Positions 34,832 to 43,282 of a stretch of 64,000 bases of DNA are shown in pieces. The stretch covers positions 48,302 to 112,301 of the forward strand of contig JBBSET010000001.1 of NCBI GenBank assembly GCA_038239485.1, in the 5' to 3' direction. The position numbers and the translations under genes were made by a program. The DNA is from DASQEH01 sp038239485 (GTDB lineage Bacteria; Actinomycetota; Actinomycetes; Propionibacteriales; Nocardioidaceae). Within the stretch, counting starts at the first letter, position 1, and every line of letters starts with the position of its first letter. The notes beneath the pieces were generated by a model. It saw only the letters and a list, made by a program, of their open reading frames with translations. It made no database searches and had not been told where the DNA came from.

Positions 34832-34876
34832 AAGATCCGACTCTCACGTCCGGCGGAGCCGTGAGAGTCGGATCTT
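34832..34876. terminator. Bidirectional hairpin terminator, 17-bp perfect stem
   Basis: 34832-34848 and 34860-34876 are perfect complements (17 bp) with an 11-base loop, between the convergent GNAT gene and zinc dehydrogenase. No strong T-tract follows on either side, as is common in actinobacteria. Confidence 0.8.
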
Positions 34877-34902
34877 CGCAGCGGGGTTGCGGGTGGAGCT
34901 GA

Positions 34903-35943
34903 TCAGGGCTCGATGGTCACCTTGATCGCGTCGCCGGCGGCGACGATCTTGAAGGCGTCGAGCACCTGGTCCAGCGGCAGGCGGTGCGTGATCAGGTCGC
35001 TGACCGGAACCGCGCCGGTCGAGATCAGCTCCAGCGCATCCTTGTTGTGCTGCGGGCTCGAGCCGTTGGCACCAACGATCGTGAGCTCGCGATAGTGCAC
35101 CAGGTTGGAGTCGCAGGCGATCACCGAGTTGGTCTTGGGCAGGCCGCCGAAGAAGCTGATCCGCCCCTGCCGGGCGGCATACTGCAGCGCCTGCTCCTGG
35201 GTGACACCGGCCGCTGCCGCGGTGATGGCGACGTCGACCCCTCGCCCATCGGTGAGGTCCATGACCGCCTCGATGATGTCGACCTCGCCAGAGCAGATGG
35301 TCGCGTCCGGCTTGACCAGGTCGGCCGCCACGTGGAGACGGTCCCGGTTGAGGTCGGCGAGGAACACCCGACGGGCGCCGCGGGAGCGGGCCAGCCGAAC
35401 GTGCAGACAACCGATCGGGCCGGAGCCGACGACGATCACGTCGTCACCGTCTCCCACTCGCGCGAGCTCCTGCCCGTTGAGGACACAGGCCAGCGGCTCG
35501 GCGACCGACGCCTCGTCGAAGCCGAGGTTCTCCGGGATCCGGTTGAGGCCGTCGACCGCCAACACGAGGCGCGGCACGACCATGTACTCCGCGAACCCGC
35601 CGGGGTACTGATACCCCATCGACGTCTGGTTCGGGCAGACCGTCATCCGGCCGCGCTTGCACTCGTCGCACTGACCACATGGCACCGCTGCGATCACCTG
35701 GACGCGGTCACCGACCTCCCACCCGGTGACCCCGTCGCCGATCTCGACGATCTCGCCGGCGATCTCGTGGCCCATCACCTGCGGCGGGTCCATGTTCTGG
35801 TGTCCGTTGTTGAAGATCTTCACGTCCGTCCCGCAGGTGGAGCAGTTGCGGATCCGGAGCTTGACCTCACCCTGACCGGCTGTGGGCTCAGGTACGTCCT
35901 CAAACCGGACGTCGAGGGGCGCGTGGAACACGGCTCCCTTCAT
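34903..35943 (-). CDS. Zinc-dependent (polyol-phosphate-type) dehydrogenase
   Basis: MDR-family alcohol dehydrogenase, 346 residues. It has the catalytic zinc site (CSTCGTD, GHEIAGE), the four-Cys structural zinc lobe (PCGQCDECKRGRMTVC) and the Rossmann motif (VVGSGPIGCLHVRLA). Closest in style to sorbitol/iditol and galactitol-1-phosphate dehydrogenases. Its ATG overlaps the PTS IIA stop (ATGA), so it is the last gene of a deoR-IIC-IIB-IIA operon. It most likely oxidises the sugar-alcohol phosphate delivered by that PTS, in the place where mtlD normally sits; this is inference from position. Confidence 0.88.
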   Translation of the reverse strand: MKGAVFHAPLDVRFEDVPEPTAGQGEVKLRIRNCSTCGTDVKIFNNGHQNMDPPQVMGHEIAGEIVEIGDGVTGWEVGDRVQVIAAVPCGQCDECKRGRMTVCPNQTSMGYQYPGGFAEYMVVPRLVLAVDGLNRIPENLGFDEASVAEPLACVLNGQELARVGDGDDVIVVGSGPIGCLHVRLARSRGARRVFLADLNRDRLHVAADLVKPDATICSGEVDIIEAVMDLTDGRGVDVAITAAAAGVTQEQALQYAARQGRISFFGGLPKTNSVIACDSNLVHYRELTIVGANGSSPQHNKDALELISTGAVPVSDLITHRLPLDQVLDAFKIVAAGDAIKVTIEP

Positions 35944-36404
35944 TCGTCCTCACCTTCCTCATCTGGTGTCAGCAGGTCCAGGACCTGCTGCGGGTCGTCA
36001 GCGTTCCTCAGCTGCGCCGCACTCTCGCCGTCGACGAGAATCGTGGCCAGCTTGCTCAGAATGCCGACATGGTCGTTGCCTTGCGCGGCAATGCCGATCG
36101 CGATGCTCACCTGCTTGCCGTTCCAGTCGACGCCGGCCGGGAAGCGGGTGAATGTCAGCGCGTTGCGGAGCACCGCTCCCTTGCTCTCGTTGGTGCCGTG
36201 CGGGATCGCTACTCCTTCGCCCATGACGGTGGAGACCGACCGCTCGCGCGCCAGCATCGCATCGACGTACGACGGCTCGACGGCGCCGATGTCGACGAGA
36301 CGCTGGCCGGCGATCCGGATGGCCTCTTCGGCTCCGCTGGCCGCTGCGTCGAGCTGGATGCCTCTCAGCTCGAGCAGCGCACCCGCGGCTGGGGCGTCAG
36401 CCAC
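35940..36404 (-). CDS. PTS system mannitol/fructose-type EIIA component
   Basis: A 154-residue soluble phosphocarrier with the active-site His in GVAIPHGTNESK (about residue 66) and the fold of the mannitol/fructose IIA family. It accepts phosphate from HPr, which is not encoded in this window. The GTG at 36404 gives an 8-base overlap with the IIB gene and a natural N-terminus; a start at 36431 would overlap IIB by 35 bases. An acidic DEEGEDE tail ends the protein. Confidence 0.88.
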   Translation of the reverse strand: MADAPAAGALLELRGIQLDAAASGAEEAIRIAGQRLVDIGAVEPSYVDAMLARERSVSTVMGEGVAIPHGTNESKGAVLRNALTFTRFPAGVDWNGKQVSIAIGIAAQGNDHVGILSKLATILVDGESAAQLRNADDPQQVLDLLTPDEEGEDE

Positions 36405-36705
36405 TGATCTCCCCGCCGTTCTTGATCGCATTCACGATCTTGGTCACCGCCGGGTCGCCGAGGAACACCTTGAAGGGGACGATGAGCTTGCCCGGTGCGA
36501 TCCCCCGAGCCCGTTCGGCGAGCCCTTCGTGGCAGACGATGACATCAGCATCCGAAGGAATGGAGTTCACCGGAGTGTGCTCGACAGTCACGTTCTGCTT
36601 CTTCAGCTGACTCCGCAATGTACTGGCGAGCATGACACTGCTTCCCATGCCTGCATCACACGCGACGACGAGTTTGTGGACGTCTGATCCGTTGATAGTT
36701 GTCAT
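36397..36705 (-). CDS. PTS system mannitol-type EIIB component
   Basis: A 102-residue IIB domain with the phosphorylated cysteine in VACDAGMGSSVML (Cys16). It is separate from the IIC gene, whereas MtlA of many bacteria is a fused IICB(A). It lies four bases after IIC in the same operon and passes phosphate from IIA to the sugar bound by IIC. Confidence 0.9.
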   Translation of the reverse strand: MTTINGSDVHKLVVACDAGMGSSVMLASTLRSQLKKQNVTVEHTPVNSIPSDADVIVCHEGLAERARGIAPGKLIVPFKVFLGDPAVTKIVNAIKNGGEISG

Positions 36706-36709
36706 GCCG

Positions 36710-37918
36710 TCAGCCTACTTTTCCCTGGGCTTTGTTGGCAGCCACCTGTTCCTGGGCTTTCGTCAGATCGACGTCGGTGACCACGTCCTCGTCGTTACTG
36801 TTGCGGCCGAAACCGAACAATGCCGAGGCCACGGTGAACGAGACGGCTGCCGCGACCGCGATCCCGAGGATCACCCCGACGTAGTCTCCCTTGGCCGTGA
36901 CCCCCATGAAGGCGATGAAGCTGCCCGGTGCTGCGGGGCCGGTCAGTCCGACGCCGAAGAGCTGGAAGATGGCGATGCCGGACGCGCCGCCACAGATCGT
37001 GGCCAGCACCATCTTCGGCCGCATGAGGACGTACGGGAAGTACACCTCATGGATGCCGCCGAAGAACTGGATGATCAGCGCGGCGGGAACGGTCGGGCGC
37101 AGCGAGCGCGGGCCGAACACCAGGTAGGCCAACAGGAGGCCGGCTCCAGGTCCGGGGTTCGCCTCCAGCATGAAGAGGATCGACTTGCCCTTGGTCGTGA
37201 CATCCGCGGCGCCGAGAGGGGTCAGGACGCCGTGGTTGATCGCGTTGTTGAGGAACAGGACCTTGGCGGGCTCGATGATGATCGATGCCACCGGGAGCAG
37301 GTTGTGGTTGACCAGCTTCTCGACACCGTTGCCGAGCCAGGTGGTGAGGTGCGAGACGATCGGCTCGATGACCTTGAAGCCGAAGATCGCCAGCGCCCCG
37401 CCGAGGATGCCGATGCTGAAGTTGTCGATCAGCATCTCGAAACCGGGCTTGACCTTGCCGGCGACCCCGTCATCGAACAGCTTCAGGATGTAGGCGGAAC
37501 CGGGACCGAGGATGAACGCGGCCAGGATCATCACCTGACCGCCGAAGGGCACCACGTCGGTCCCCGAAGCTATGGCCGCGCCTGCTGCGGTGCCGCTTTT
37601 GACGACGTCGTAGCCGCTCGCGGCGACGATGGCGCCGAACGTCGCGATGGCGCCGATGACGGCACCTCGCTGCCCGTGCACCATCCGGCCGCCGGTGTAG
37701 GCGATCAGGGTCGGGATGAGCACGGTGATCAAGGGCCCGACCATGCGAGCCAGCTCGACATTGGGAGTCCAGCCGACGTCGATGAACAAAGCCGTGATGA
37801 GACCGAACGCGACGAACGCGCCGATGTTCGGCATCACCATTCCGGAGAGGAAGCTACCGAACCGCTGGACCCGGGCGCGAGCGCTCGTTCCAGTCGGGGC
37901 AGGCGTGAAATCAGACAT
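36710..37918 (-). CDS. mtlA: PTS system mannitol-type EIIC permease
   Basis: A 402-residue membrane transporter of the mannitol-specific IIC family with about eight hydrophobic segments. It has the hallmark GGIHEVYFPYVLM loop, whose Glu is the substrate-binding residue in MtlA, and the LFLNNAINHGVLTPLG segment. The N-terminal SGMVMPNIGAFVAFGLITA is typical. The product takes up and phosphorylates a hexitol, most likely mannitol. It starts at ATG 37918, 14 bp after the deoR-family regulator, with gaagaaagaag as ribosome site. Confidence 0.92.
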   Translation of the reverse strand: MSDFTPAPTGTSARARVQRFGSFLSGMVMPNIGAFVAFGLITALFIDVGWTPNVELARMVGPLITVLIPTLIAYTGGRMVHGQRGAVIGAIATFGAIVAASGYDVVKSGTAAGAAIASGTDVVPFGGQVMILAAFILGPGSAYILKLFDDGVAGKVKPGFEMLIDNFSIGILGGALAIFGFKVIEPIVSHLTTWLGNGVEKLVNHNLLPVASIIIEPAKVLFLNNAINHGVLTPLGAADVTTKGKSILFMLEANPGPGAGLLLAYLVFGPRSLRPTVPAALIIQFFGGIHEVYFPYVLMRPKMVLATICGGASGIAIFQLFGVGLTGPAAPGSFIAFMGVTAKGDYVGVILGIAVAAAVSFTVASALFGFGRNSNDEDVVTDVDLTKAQEQVAANKAQGKVG

Positions 37919-37932
37919 TGAATCTTCTTTCT

Positions 37933-38709
37933 TCAGCGCTTGTGCGGGTTCGCGCGGATGACGTCGAGCCCGGCCTTGATGAGATGCATGGTGGTGGTGT
38001 CGCTGAGCCCGGAGTCGGTGACCAGTAGGTCGATATCGGATAGCTCGCCGAAACGGGCAAAATAGTCCTCCTGAATCTTGGTGTGGTCGGCCAGGAGGAC
38101 CACGCGACGGGCGCTGGCGATCATGGCTCGCTTGATTGTGGCCTCAGCCGGGTCCGGGGTGGTGAGACCACGCGGTACGGAGAGACCGTTTGTCGCGATG
38201 AAGGCGACATCGACGTGGATCTGGGCGATAGCAGCCAGCGCCCAGTCGTCGACCGCCGCCAGCGTTCGCTTGCGGATCCGCCCACCGAGGAGCATCACGG
38301 TGATCTCGTCGCGAGGAGCGAGCGAGAGTCCGATGGCGGGCGAGTTGGTGACCACGGTGAGCTGCCGATCCTCGGGAAGGATCTGCGCAAACCGCCGGGT
38401 GGTGCTTCCGGCGTCGATGAGAATGGCACCCTCCTCGGGTACCTCCTCGAGGGCACGCTCGGCGATCGCCATCTTCTCGGCGACCATGATCTGGTCGCGC
38501 TGAGCCATCGCGGGCTCGAACGTGAGCCGCTCGGTCGGGATGGCCCCACCGTGGACGCGCCGGACGTGGCCGGCCCTTTCCAGCGACTTGAGATCGCGAC
38601 GGATCGTCTCCGGGGAGACGTCGAAACCGGTCGAGAGCGCGTCGACATCGACACTGCCCAGGCTACGAGCCTGGGTCAGGATCGCTTGTTGGCGCTCCTC
38701 GGCGTACAT
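37933..38709 (-). CDS. DeoR family transcriptional regulator of the PTS operon
   Basis: A 258-residue regulator: N-terminal DeoR helix-turn-helix (YAEERQQAILTQARSLGSVDVDALSTGFDVSPETIRRDLKSLE) and a C-terminal sugar-phosphate-sensing DeoRC domain (IDAGSTTRRFAQ, TNSPAIGLSL, GGRIRKRTLA, KIQEDYFARF). The start ATG 38709 fits the family N-terminus; nine upstream codons are possible. First gene of the operon deoR-IIC-IIB-IIA-dehydrogenase, so probably autoregulated. The 9-bp inverted repeat at 38786-38820 is a candidate operator. Confidence 0.9.
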   Translation of the reverse strand: MYAEERQQAILTQARSLGSVDVDALSTGFDVSPETIRRDLKSLERAGHVRRVHGGAIPTERLTFEPAMAQRDQIMVAEKMAIAERALEEVPEEGAILIDAGSTTRRFAQILPEDRQLTVVTNSPAIGLSLAPRDEITVMLLGGRIRKRTLAAVDDWALAAIAQIHVDVAFIATNGLSVPRGLTTPDPAEATIKRAMIASARRVVLLADHTKIQEDYFARFGELSDIDLLVTDSGLSDTTTMHLIKAGLDVIRANPHKR

Positions 38710-38785
38710 CCGGCCTCCGGGTGTGATGTTGCGCACATGTATATGCCCGATTGCGAGGATATGTCAAGGGCCTGGTGCCTGTATC

Positions 38786-38820
38786 TGTTGATTTAGACTG
38801 CCGAGCGGTCGAAATCAACA
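38786..38820. promoter_or_regulatory. Inverted repeat, candidate DeoR operator
   Basis: TGTTGATTT (38786-38794) and AAATCAACA (38812-38820) are perfect complements with a 17-base spacer, 77 bp upstream of the regulator start. The gap 38710-38898 separates this operon from adenosine deaminase and holds nothing else evident. Confidence 0.6.
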
Positions 38821-38898
38821 ATGAATGGGCATTCCCCGGGCAGTTTGATACGTATGTCCGACCAGGTCGGCCGCGCAGGCCACCCCGCGCCCCGGGGC

Positions 38899-39975
38899 TC
38901 ACGCGAAGGCGTCGTATCCGGGCTTGATGACGGTCTCGATCAGCTCGAGACGCTGGTCGAAGGGCAGGAACGCACTCTTGGCGGCATTGATCGTGAGCCA
39001 GCGCGCGTCGGCGAGGTCGTAGCCGAAGGCGTCGGAGACCAACTCCAGCTCGCGGCTCATCGTCGTGCCGCTCATCAGCCGGTTGTCGGTGTTGACCGTG
39101 ACCCGGAACCGGAGCCTGGCGAGCAACCCCAGCGGATGCTCGGCGATTGACCCGGCCGCGCCGGTCTGCAGGTTGGACGACGGGCACAGCTCAAGTGGCA
39201 CCCGTCGGTCGCGGACGTACGCCGCGAGTCGGCCGAGCCCCAGCCTCCCGTCGACCGTCTCGATGTCGTCGACGATGCGGACGCCGTGGCCGAGGCGCTC
39301 CGCGCCGCACCACTGGAGGGCCTGCCAGATCGACGGGAGGCCGAACGCCTCGCCGGCATGGATGGTGAAGTGGAAGTTCTCGCGCTGCAGGTACTCGAAC
39401 GCCGTCAGGTGGCGGGTCGGAGGGTATCCGGCCTCGGCGCCGGCGATGTCGAACCCGGCGACTCCTCGGTCGCGGTGGCGGACGGCGAGCTCGGCGATCT
39501 CCCGCGAGTTCGCGGCATGCCGCAGCGCGGTGAGGATCTGGCGCACGACGACAGTGCGGCCGCGATGCGCGGCGGCGGCCATCGCCTCGTCGAGGCCCTG
39601 CTGTACCGCCTCGACCACCTCGTCGAGCTCCAGGCCCGCCGACAGGTGCTGCTCGGGGGCGTAGCGCACCTCGGCGTAGACGACGCCGTCGCCGGAGAGG
39701 TCCTCGACGCACTCGGCGGCGACCCGCCGAAGGTCACCGGGCCGCTGCATGACCGCGACCGTGTGCTCGAAGGTCTCCAGGTACCGAACGAGGCTGCCCG
39801 AGCTGGCGGACTCCACGAACCAGCGGTCCAGTGCCGCGGGGTCGGTCGTGGGCAGCCGGTGTCCCACCGCGTCGGCGATCTCGACGATGGTGGCAGGCCT
39901 GAGGCCTCCGTCGAGATGATCGTGGAGCAGTGCTTTGGGGACGTCGACAAACCGCGGGTCGTGCGCCTGGTGCAT
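38899..39975 (-). CDS. add: Adenosine deaminase
   Basis: Deaminates adenosine/deoxyadenosine to inosine. The 358-residue TIM-barrel metalloenzyme shows the zinc ligands KALLHDHLDGGLRP near residue 14 (two His), FTIHAGEAFG (His and catalytic Glu), and the C-terminal TVNTDNRLMSGT with the catalytic Asp, preceded by LELCPSSN. ATG 39975 has gggagg upstream; the frame continues further but is antisense to the fabG-like gene. Part of a nucleoside-salvage neighbourhood with pnp, deoA and cdd, as in M. tuberculosis Rv3313c-Rv3315c. Confidence 0.95.
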   Translation of the reverse strand: MHQAHDPRFVDVPKALLHDHLDGGLRPATIVEIADAVGHRLPTTDPAALDRWFVESASSGSLVRYLETFEHTVAVMQRPGDLRRVAAECVEDLSGDGVVYAEVRYAPEQHLSAGLELDEVVEAVQQGLDEAMAAAAHRGRTVVVRQILTALRHAANSREIAELAVRHRDRGVAGFDIAGAEAGYPPTRHLTAFEYLQRENFHFTIHAGEAFGLPSIWQALQWCGAERLGHGVRIVDDIETVDGRLGLGRLAAYVRDRRVPLELCPSSNLQTGAAGSIAEHPLGLLARLRFRVTVNTDNRLMSGTTMSRELELVSDAFGYDLADARWLTINAAKSAFLPFDQRLELIETVIKPGYDAFA

Positions 39976-40071
39976 GGGGCTATCCTCCCAGAGAGCATCA
40001 CCAGACGGCCCGGACCAGCGGGCAGGGAGCAGAGGCGACGCCGCCCAGCGCCGTCGGGAAAGGTGGCGGAG

Positions 40072-40833
40072 ATGGCCTCGAAGGACCAGCGTGTCGCAGT
40101 CGTGACCGGCGCGGCTCGCGGTATCGGCGCCGCTGTCGCGGCCCGGCTCAGTTCCGACGGGTTCGCCGTCGCCGTGCTCGATCTCGACGAGGCCGCGTGC
40201 GCCGGCACCGTGGATCGGATCATCGCCTCCGGCGGGCGCGCCCTGGCAGTCGCCGTCGACGTGGCGGAGTCGGCTGCGGTCACGGGGGCGGTGGCCAAGG
40301 TCGTCGAGGAGCTGGGCGAGCCCACAGTGCTCGTCAACAACGCCGGGATCACCCGGGACAACCTGCTGTTCAAGATGAGCGAGGACGACTGGGACATGGT
40401 GCTCGCAGTGCATCTTCGCGGCGCCTTCCTGATGACGAGGGCGATCCAGTCGTCCATGACCCGGGCCGGCTGGGGGAGGATCGTGAACCTGTCGAGCACC
40501 TCCGCGCTCGGTAACCGCGGACAGGTCAACTACGCCGCGGCCAAGGCCGGGATGCAGGGTTTCACCAAGACCCTGGCGCTCGAGCTAGGCAAGTTCGGGG
40601 TGACCGCCAATGCGATCGCCCCTGGTTTCATCGCCACCGACATGACCGCGATGACGGCGAAGCGCCTCGGTATCACCTTCGAGGACTTCCAGGCAGCCCG
40701 TGCCGCCGAGACCCCCGTGCAGCGGGTCGGCGTACCTGACGACATCGCCCACGCCGTCTCGTTCTTCGTCAGTGACGGTGCCTCATTCGTGTCGGGACAG
40801 GTGTTGTATGTCGCCGGCGGACCCCAGGCCTGA
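40072..40833 (+). CDS. SDR 3-oxoacyl-[ACP/CoA] reductase (FabG-like)
   Basis: A 253-residue classical SDR: VVTGAARGIGAAVA nucleotide motif, NNAGIT, active-site Ser in NLSSTSA, YAAAKAG Tyr-x3-Lys, and C-terminal SGQVLYVAGG. Highly FabG-like, reducing 3-oxoacyl thioesters with NADPH. It is followed by a MaoC dehydratase five bases later, so the pair can perform consecutive reduction and dehydration/hydration of acyl thioesters. Inserted between add and deoA relative to the M. tuberculosis order. ATG 40072 has aggtggcgga upstream. Confidence 0.92.
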   Translation: MASKDQRVAVVTGAARGIGAAVAARLSSDGFAVAVLDLDEAACAGTVDRIIASGGRALAVAVDVAESAAVTGAVAKVVEELGEPTVLVNNAGITRDNLLFKMSEDDWDMVLAVHLRGAFLMTRAIQSSMTRAGWGRIVNLSSTSALGNRGQVNYAAAKAGMQGFTKTLALELGKFGVTANAIAPGFIATDMTAMTAKRLGITFEDFQAARAAETPVQRVGVPDDIAHAVSFFVSDGASFVSGQVLYVAGGPQA

Positions 40834-40838
40834 TTCCG

Positions 40839-41318
40839 GTGGTGCGCGTATTCGGCAGCCTCGACGAGCTGACAGCCGCCATCGGTGCCGACCTCGGCCA
40901 CGGCGAGTGGCTCCGGATCGACCAGGACCGGATCGACGCTTTCGCCGATGCCACCGGCGACCACCAGTGGATCCACGTCGACACCGACCGTGCGGCGAAG
41001 GGTCCCTTCGGGTCGACGATCGCGCACGGATACCTCACCCTGTCGTTGCTGCCACTGCTCGCCGGTGACCTGGTGGACTACGCAGGCTGGGCGGTGAAGG
41101 TCAACTACGGTTCAGACAAGGTCAGGTTCCCGGTGCCGGTCCGCGTCGGCAGCCGGGTCAGGGCCGGCGGCATGGTGGCGGGAGTCCGCGAGACACCTAC
41201 GGGGGTCCAGGTCACGCTGCAGGTGAGCGTCGAGGTCGAAGACCCTGACGGCAACCCGGTCAGCAAGCCGGCTCTGGTCGCGGAGACGCTGACGCTGCTC
41301 GCTGCTCCCATCGCCTGA
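40839..41318 (+). CDS. MaoC family (R)-enoyl-CoA hydratase/dehydratase
   Basis: A 159-residue hot-dog-fold protein with the hydratase-2 motif DRIDAFADATGDHQWIHVDTDRAAKGPFGSTIAHGYLTLSLLP; the Asp and His of this block form the catalytic dyad. It probably hydrates 2-enoyl-CoA to (R)-3-hydroxyacyl-CoA, matching the FabG-like reductase five bases upstream. Start GTG 40839. Ends before a small tandem repeat region and the convergent deoA. Confidence 0.92.
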   Translation: MVRVFGSLDELTAAIGADLGHGEWLRIDQDRIDAFADATGDHQWIHVDTDRAAKGPFGSTIAHGYLTLSLLPLLAGDLVDYAGWAVKVNYGSDKVRFPVPVRVGSRVRAGGMVAGVRETPTGVQVTLQVSVEVEDPDGNPVSKPALVAETLTLLAAPIA

Positions 41319-41329
41319 GCCGGGCTCCG

Positions 41330-41395
41330 CCCTCGGACGAAGAACGTCGACCCCTCGGCCGCAGAACGTGACAGGCCCTCGGCAGCAAAGTGCGG
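41330..41395. repeat. Three imperfect tandem repeats (ccctcgg...) between MaoC and deoA
   Basis: Copies starting at 41330, 41352 and 41376 share CCCTCGG-n3-A/CA-(g)AA(C)GT with a period of 22-24 bases. They fill the convergent gap 41319-41400. Function unknown; possibly a degenerate intergenic repeat family or termination region. Confidence 0.5.
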
Positions 41396-41400
41396 TTGGG

Positions 41401-42710
41401 CTACCCGATGCGGCCGAGGACGAGGTCCGGGCGGCTGCCGAGCGCCGCCTGTCCGGCAGACTCCTGCCCGGCGGCCACGATGTCGACGGCATCGGCCAGC
41501 GACTCCTCAGCACGCCGGAACCGGGACGGGTCATCGCTCAGCAGGGTCATCAGCGGCTGCCCGGCCGTCACCGTGTCGCCGGGTTTGGCATGCAGGATGA
41601 CCCCCGCCCCCGCCTGGACCGGCTGCTCCTTGCGACTGCGCCCGGCACCGCAACGCCAGGCGGCTACGCCGACCGCCAATGCGTCCAGCCGGGTGAGCAC
41701 CCCGGACGACGGAGCCGGTAGGTGATGGCGCTCGCGAGCCTGCGGCAGGTCGGCCTCGGGGTCGCCGCCCTGCGCGGACACCATCGCCCGCCAGACGTCC
41801 ATGGCGGAACCGTCGGCGAGCCGGTCGGCGGGGTCGACTCGCCGTGGCCGGCCGCCGACAGCATCTCCCGGGCCAGCGCCAGCGTCAGCTCGACCACGTC
41901 GGCGGGACCACCGCCTGCCAGGACCTCGAGCGACTCCCGGACCTCGATCGCGTTCCCGGCGGTGAAGCCGAGCGGTGTCGACATGTCGGTGAGCAGCGCC
42001 ACGGTGTTCAGGCCCGCATCCTGACCGAGCTCGACCATCGTGCTTGCGAGCTCACGGGCCTGCTCGAACGTCTTCATGAGGGCACCGGAGCCGACCTTGA
42101 CGTCGAGCACGAGTGCGCCCGTGCCCTCCGCGATCTTCTTGCTCATGATCGACGAGGCGATCAGCGGGATCGACTCCACCGTGCCCGTGACGTCGCGCAG
42201 CGCATACAGCTTGCGGTCGGCGGGTGCCAGCGAGGCGCCGGCGGCGCAGATCACCGCCCCGACGGACTCCAGCTGCTCGAGCATCGCGTGGTACGAGAGG
42301 TCACTCCTCCAGCCGGAGATCGACTCGAGCTTGTCCAGCGTGCCGCCGGTATGGCCGAGACCCCGGCCCGACAGCTGCGGCACGGCTACGCCGCACGCCG
42401 CCACCAGTGGGGCGAGCGGCAGCGTGATCTTGTCTCCGACACCGCCGGTCGAGTGCTTGTCGGTGATGTCTCGCGTCAGAGTCGAGAAGTCCATCCGCTT
42501 CCCGGTGGCGATCATCGCCGCCGTCCAGCGCGCGATCTCCCGCCGGTCCATCCCGTTCAGCACGACCGCCATCGCCAGCGCCGACATCTGCTCGTCGGCG
42601 ACCGCCCCGCGGGTGTAGGCATCAACCACCCAGTCGGTCTGCTCGTTCGTCAGGGCGCCGTTGTCGCGTTTGGTGACGATCACGTCGACCACGTCGAATG
42701 CCTCAGCCAT
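41401..42710 (-). pseudogene. deoA: Thymidine phosphorylase with single-base frameshift
   Basis: Cleaves thymidine/deoxyuridine with phosphate. The N-terminal part (from ATG 42710) has the full signature DKHSTGGVGDKITLPLAPLVAACG and the pyrimidine-binding KKIAEGTGALVLDVKVGSGA. After SAAGHGE the frame turns into nonsense and the natural protein continues in another frame (..ADRLADGSAMDVWRAMVSAQGG...) to the stop at 41401. The lost base lies near 41838-41843. Restoring one base gives about 436 residues, the usual family length. Either a sequencing error or a recent inactivation; the C-terminal domain (residues about 290-436) is otherwise well preserved, which favours error or very recent change. 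Confidence 0.88.
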
Positions 42711-42712
42711 CC

Positions 42713-42759
42713 GCTGACACTCTCACCTCGAGGAGCGGCCGCCTCAGGGAGGTGTCAGC
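42713..42759 (-). promoter_or_regulatory. Inverted repeat immediately upstream of deoA
   Basis: GCTGACAC (42713-42720) pairs with GTGTCAGC (42752-42759), two bases before the deoA start. On the mRNA the stem would end next to the ATG and might affect initiation. The rest of the 173-bp gap to cdd holds no recognisable gene. Confidence 0.35.
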
Positions 42760-42883
42760 CAGCGGCGCGCCCAGGCAGTGATGGATGGCGACGCCGAGGG
42801 CCAGGGTTCGGGTCGCGCCCGACAAAGGACCGGCCTGCACCGGCGGTCTCGAAGGCCCGCGCCCCAGGGCTCGTGCGACGTCT

Positions 42884-43282
42884 TCATCGGGTCAGGAGGT
42901 CGTCAGGGCCGAACGCGTCCGGAAGCACCTCCGTCATCGGCCGGATCCCGCTGACGGTGTCGAGCAGCATCGTCGGGCCGCCGTTCTCCCAGAGCAGCTG
43001 ACGGCAGCGCCCGCACGGCATCAACGGCGTACCGGCCCGGTCTACGCACGCGACAGCCACCAGCCTGCCACCGCCTGTGCTGTGCAGCTGCGAGACCATG
43101 CCGCACTCGGCGCAGAGCCCGACCCCGTACGACGCGTTCTCGACATTGCACCCGACGACCACCCGGCCGTCGTCGACGAGGCCTGCGACCCCGACCGGGA
43201 AGTTCGAGTACGGCGCGTAGGCATGTCCCATGGCGTCGGTGGCGGCTTCACGCAGGGCGGGCCAGTCGATCTCCGTGCTCAT
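42884..43282 (-). CDS. cdd: Cytidine deaminase
   Basis: Deaminates cytidine/deoxycytidine to uridine forms. The 132-residue homotetrameric type has the substrate Asn motif (YSNFPVGVAG), GCNVENASYG, the catalytic Glu and first zinc Cys (LCAECGM) and the Cys pair PCGRCRQ. ATG 43282 overlaps the stop of a 40-residue upstream ORF (TGATG), implying coupling; a GTG nine bases upstream is the alternative. Works with deoA and add in pyrimidine/purine salvage. Confidence 0.94.
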   Translation of the reverse strand: MSTEIDWPALREAATDAMGHAYAPYSNFPVGVAGLVDDGRVVVGCNVENASYGVGLCAECGMVSQLHSTGGGRLVAVACVDRAGTPLMPCGRCRQLLWENGGPTMLLDTVSGIRPMTEVLPDAFGPDDLLTR

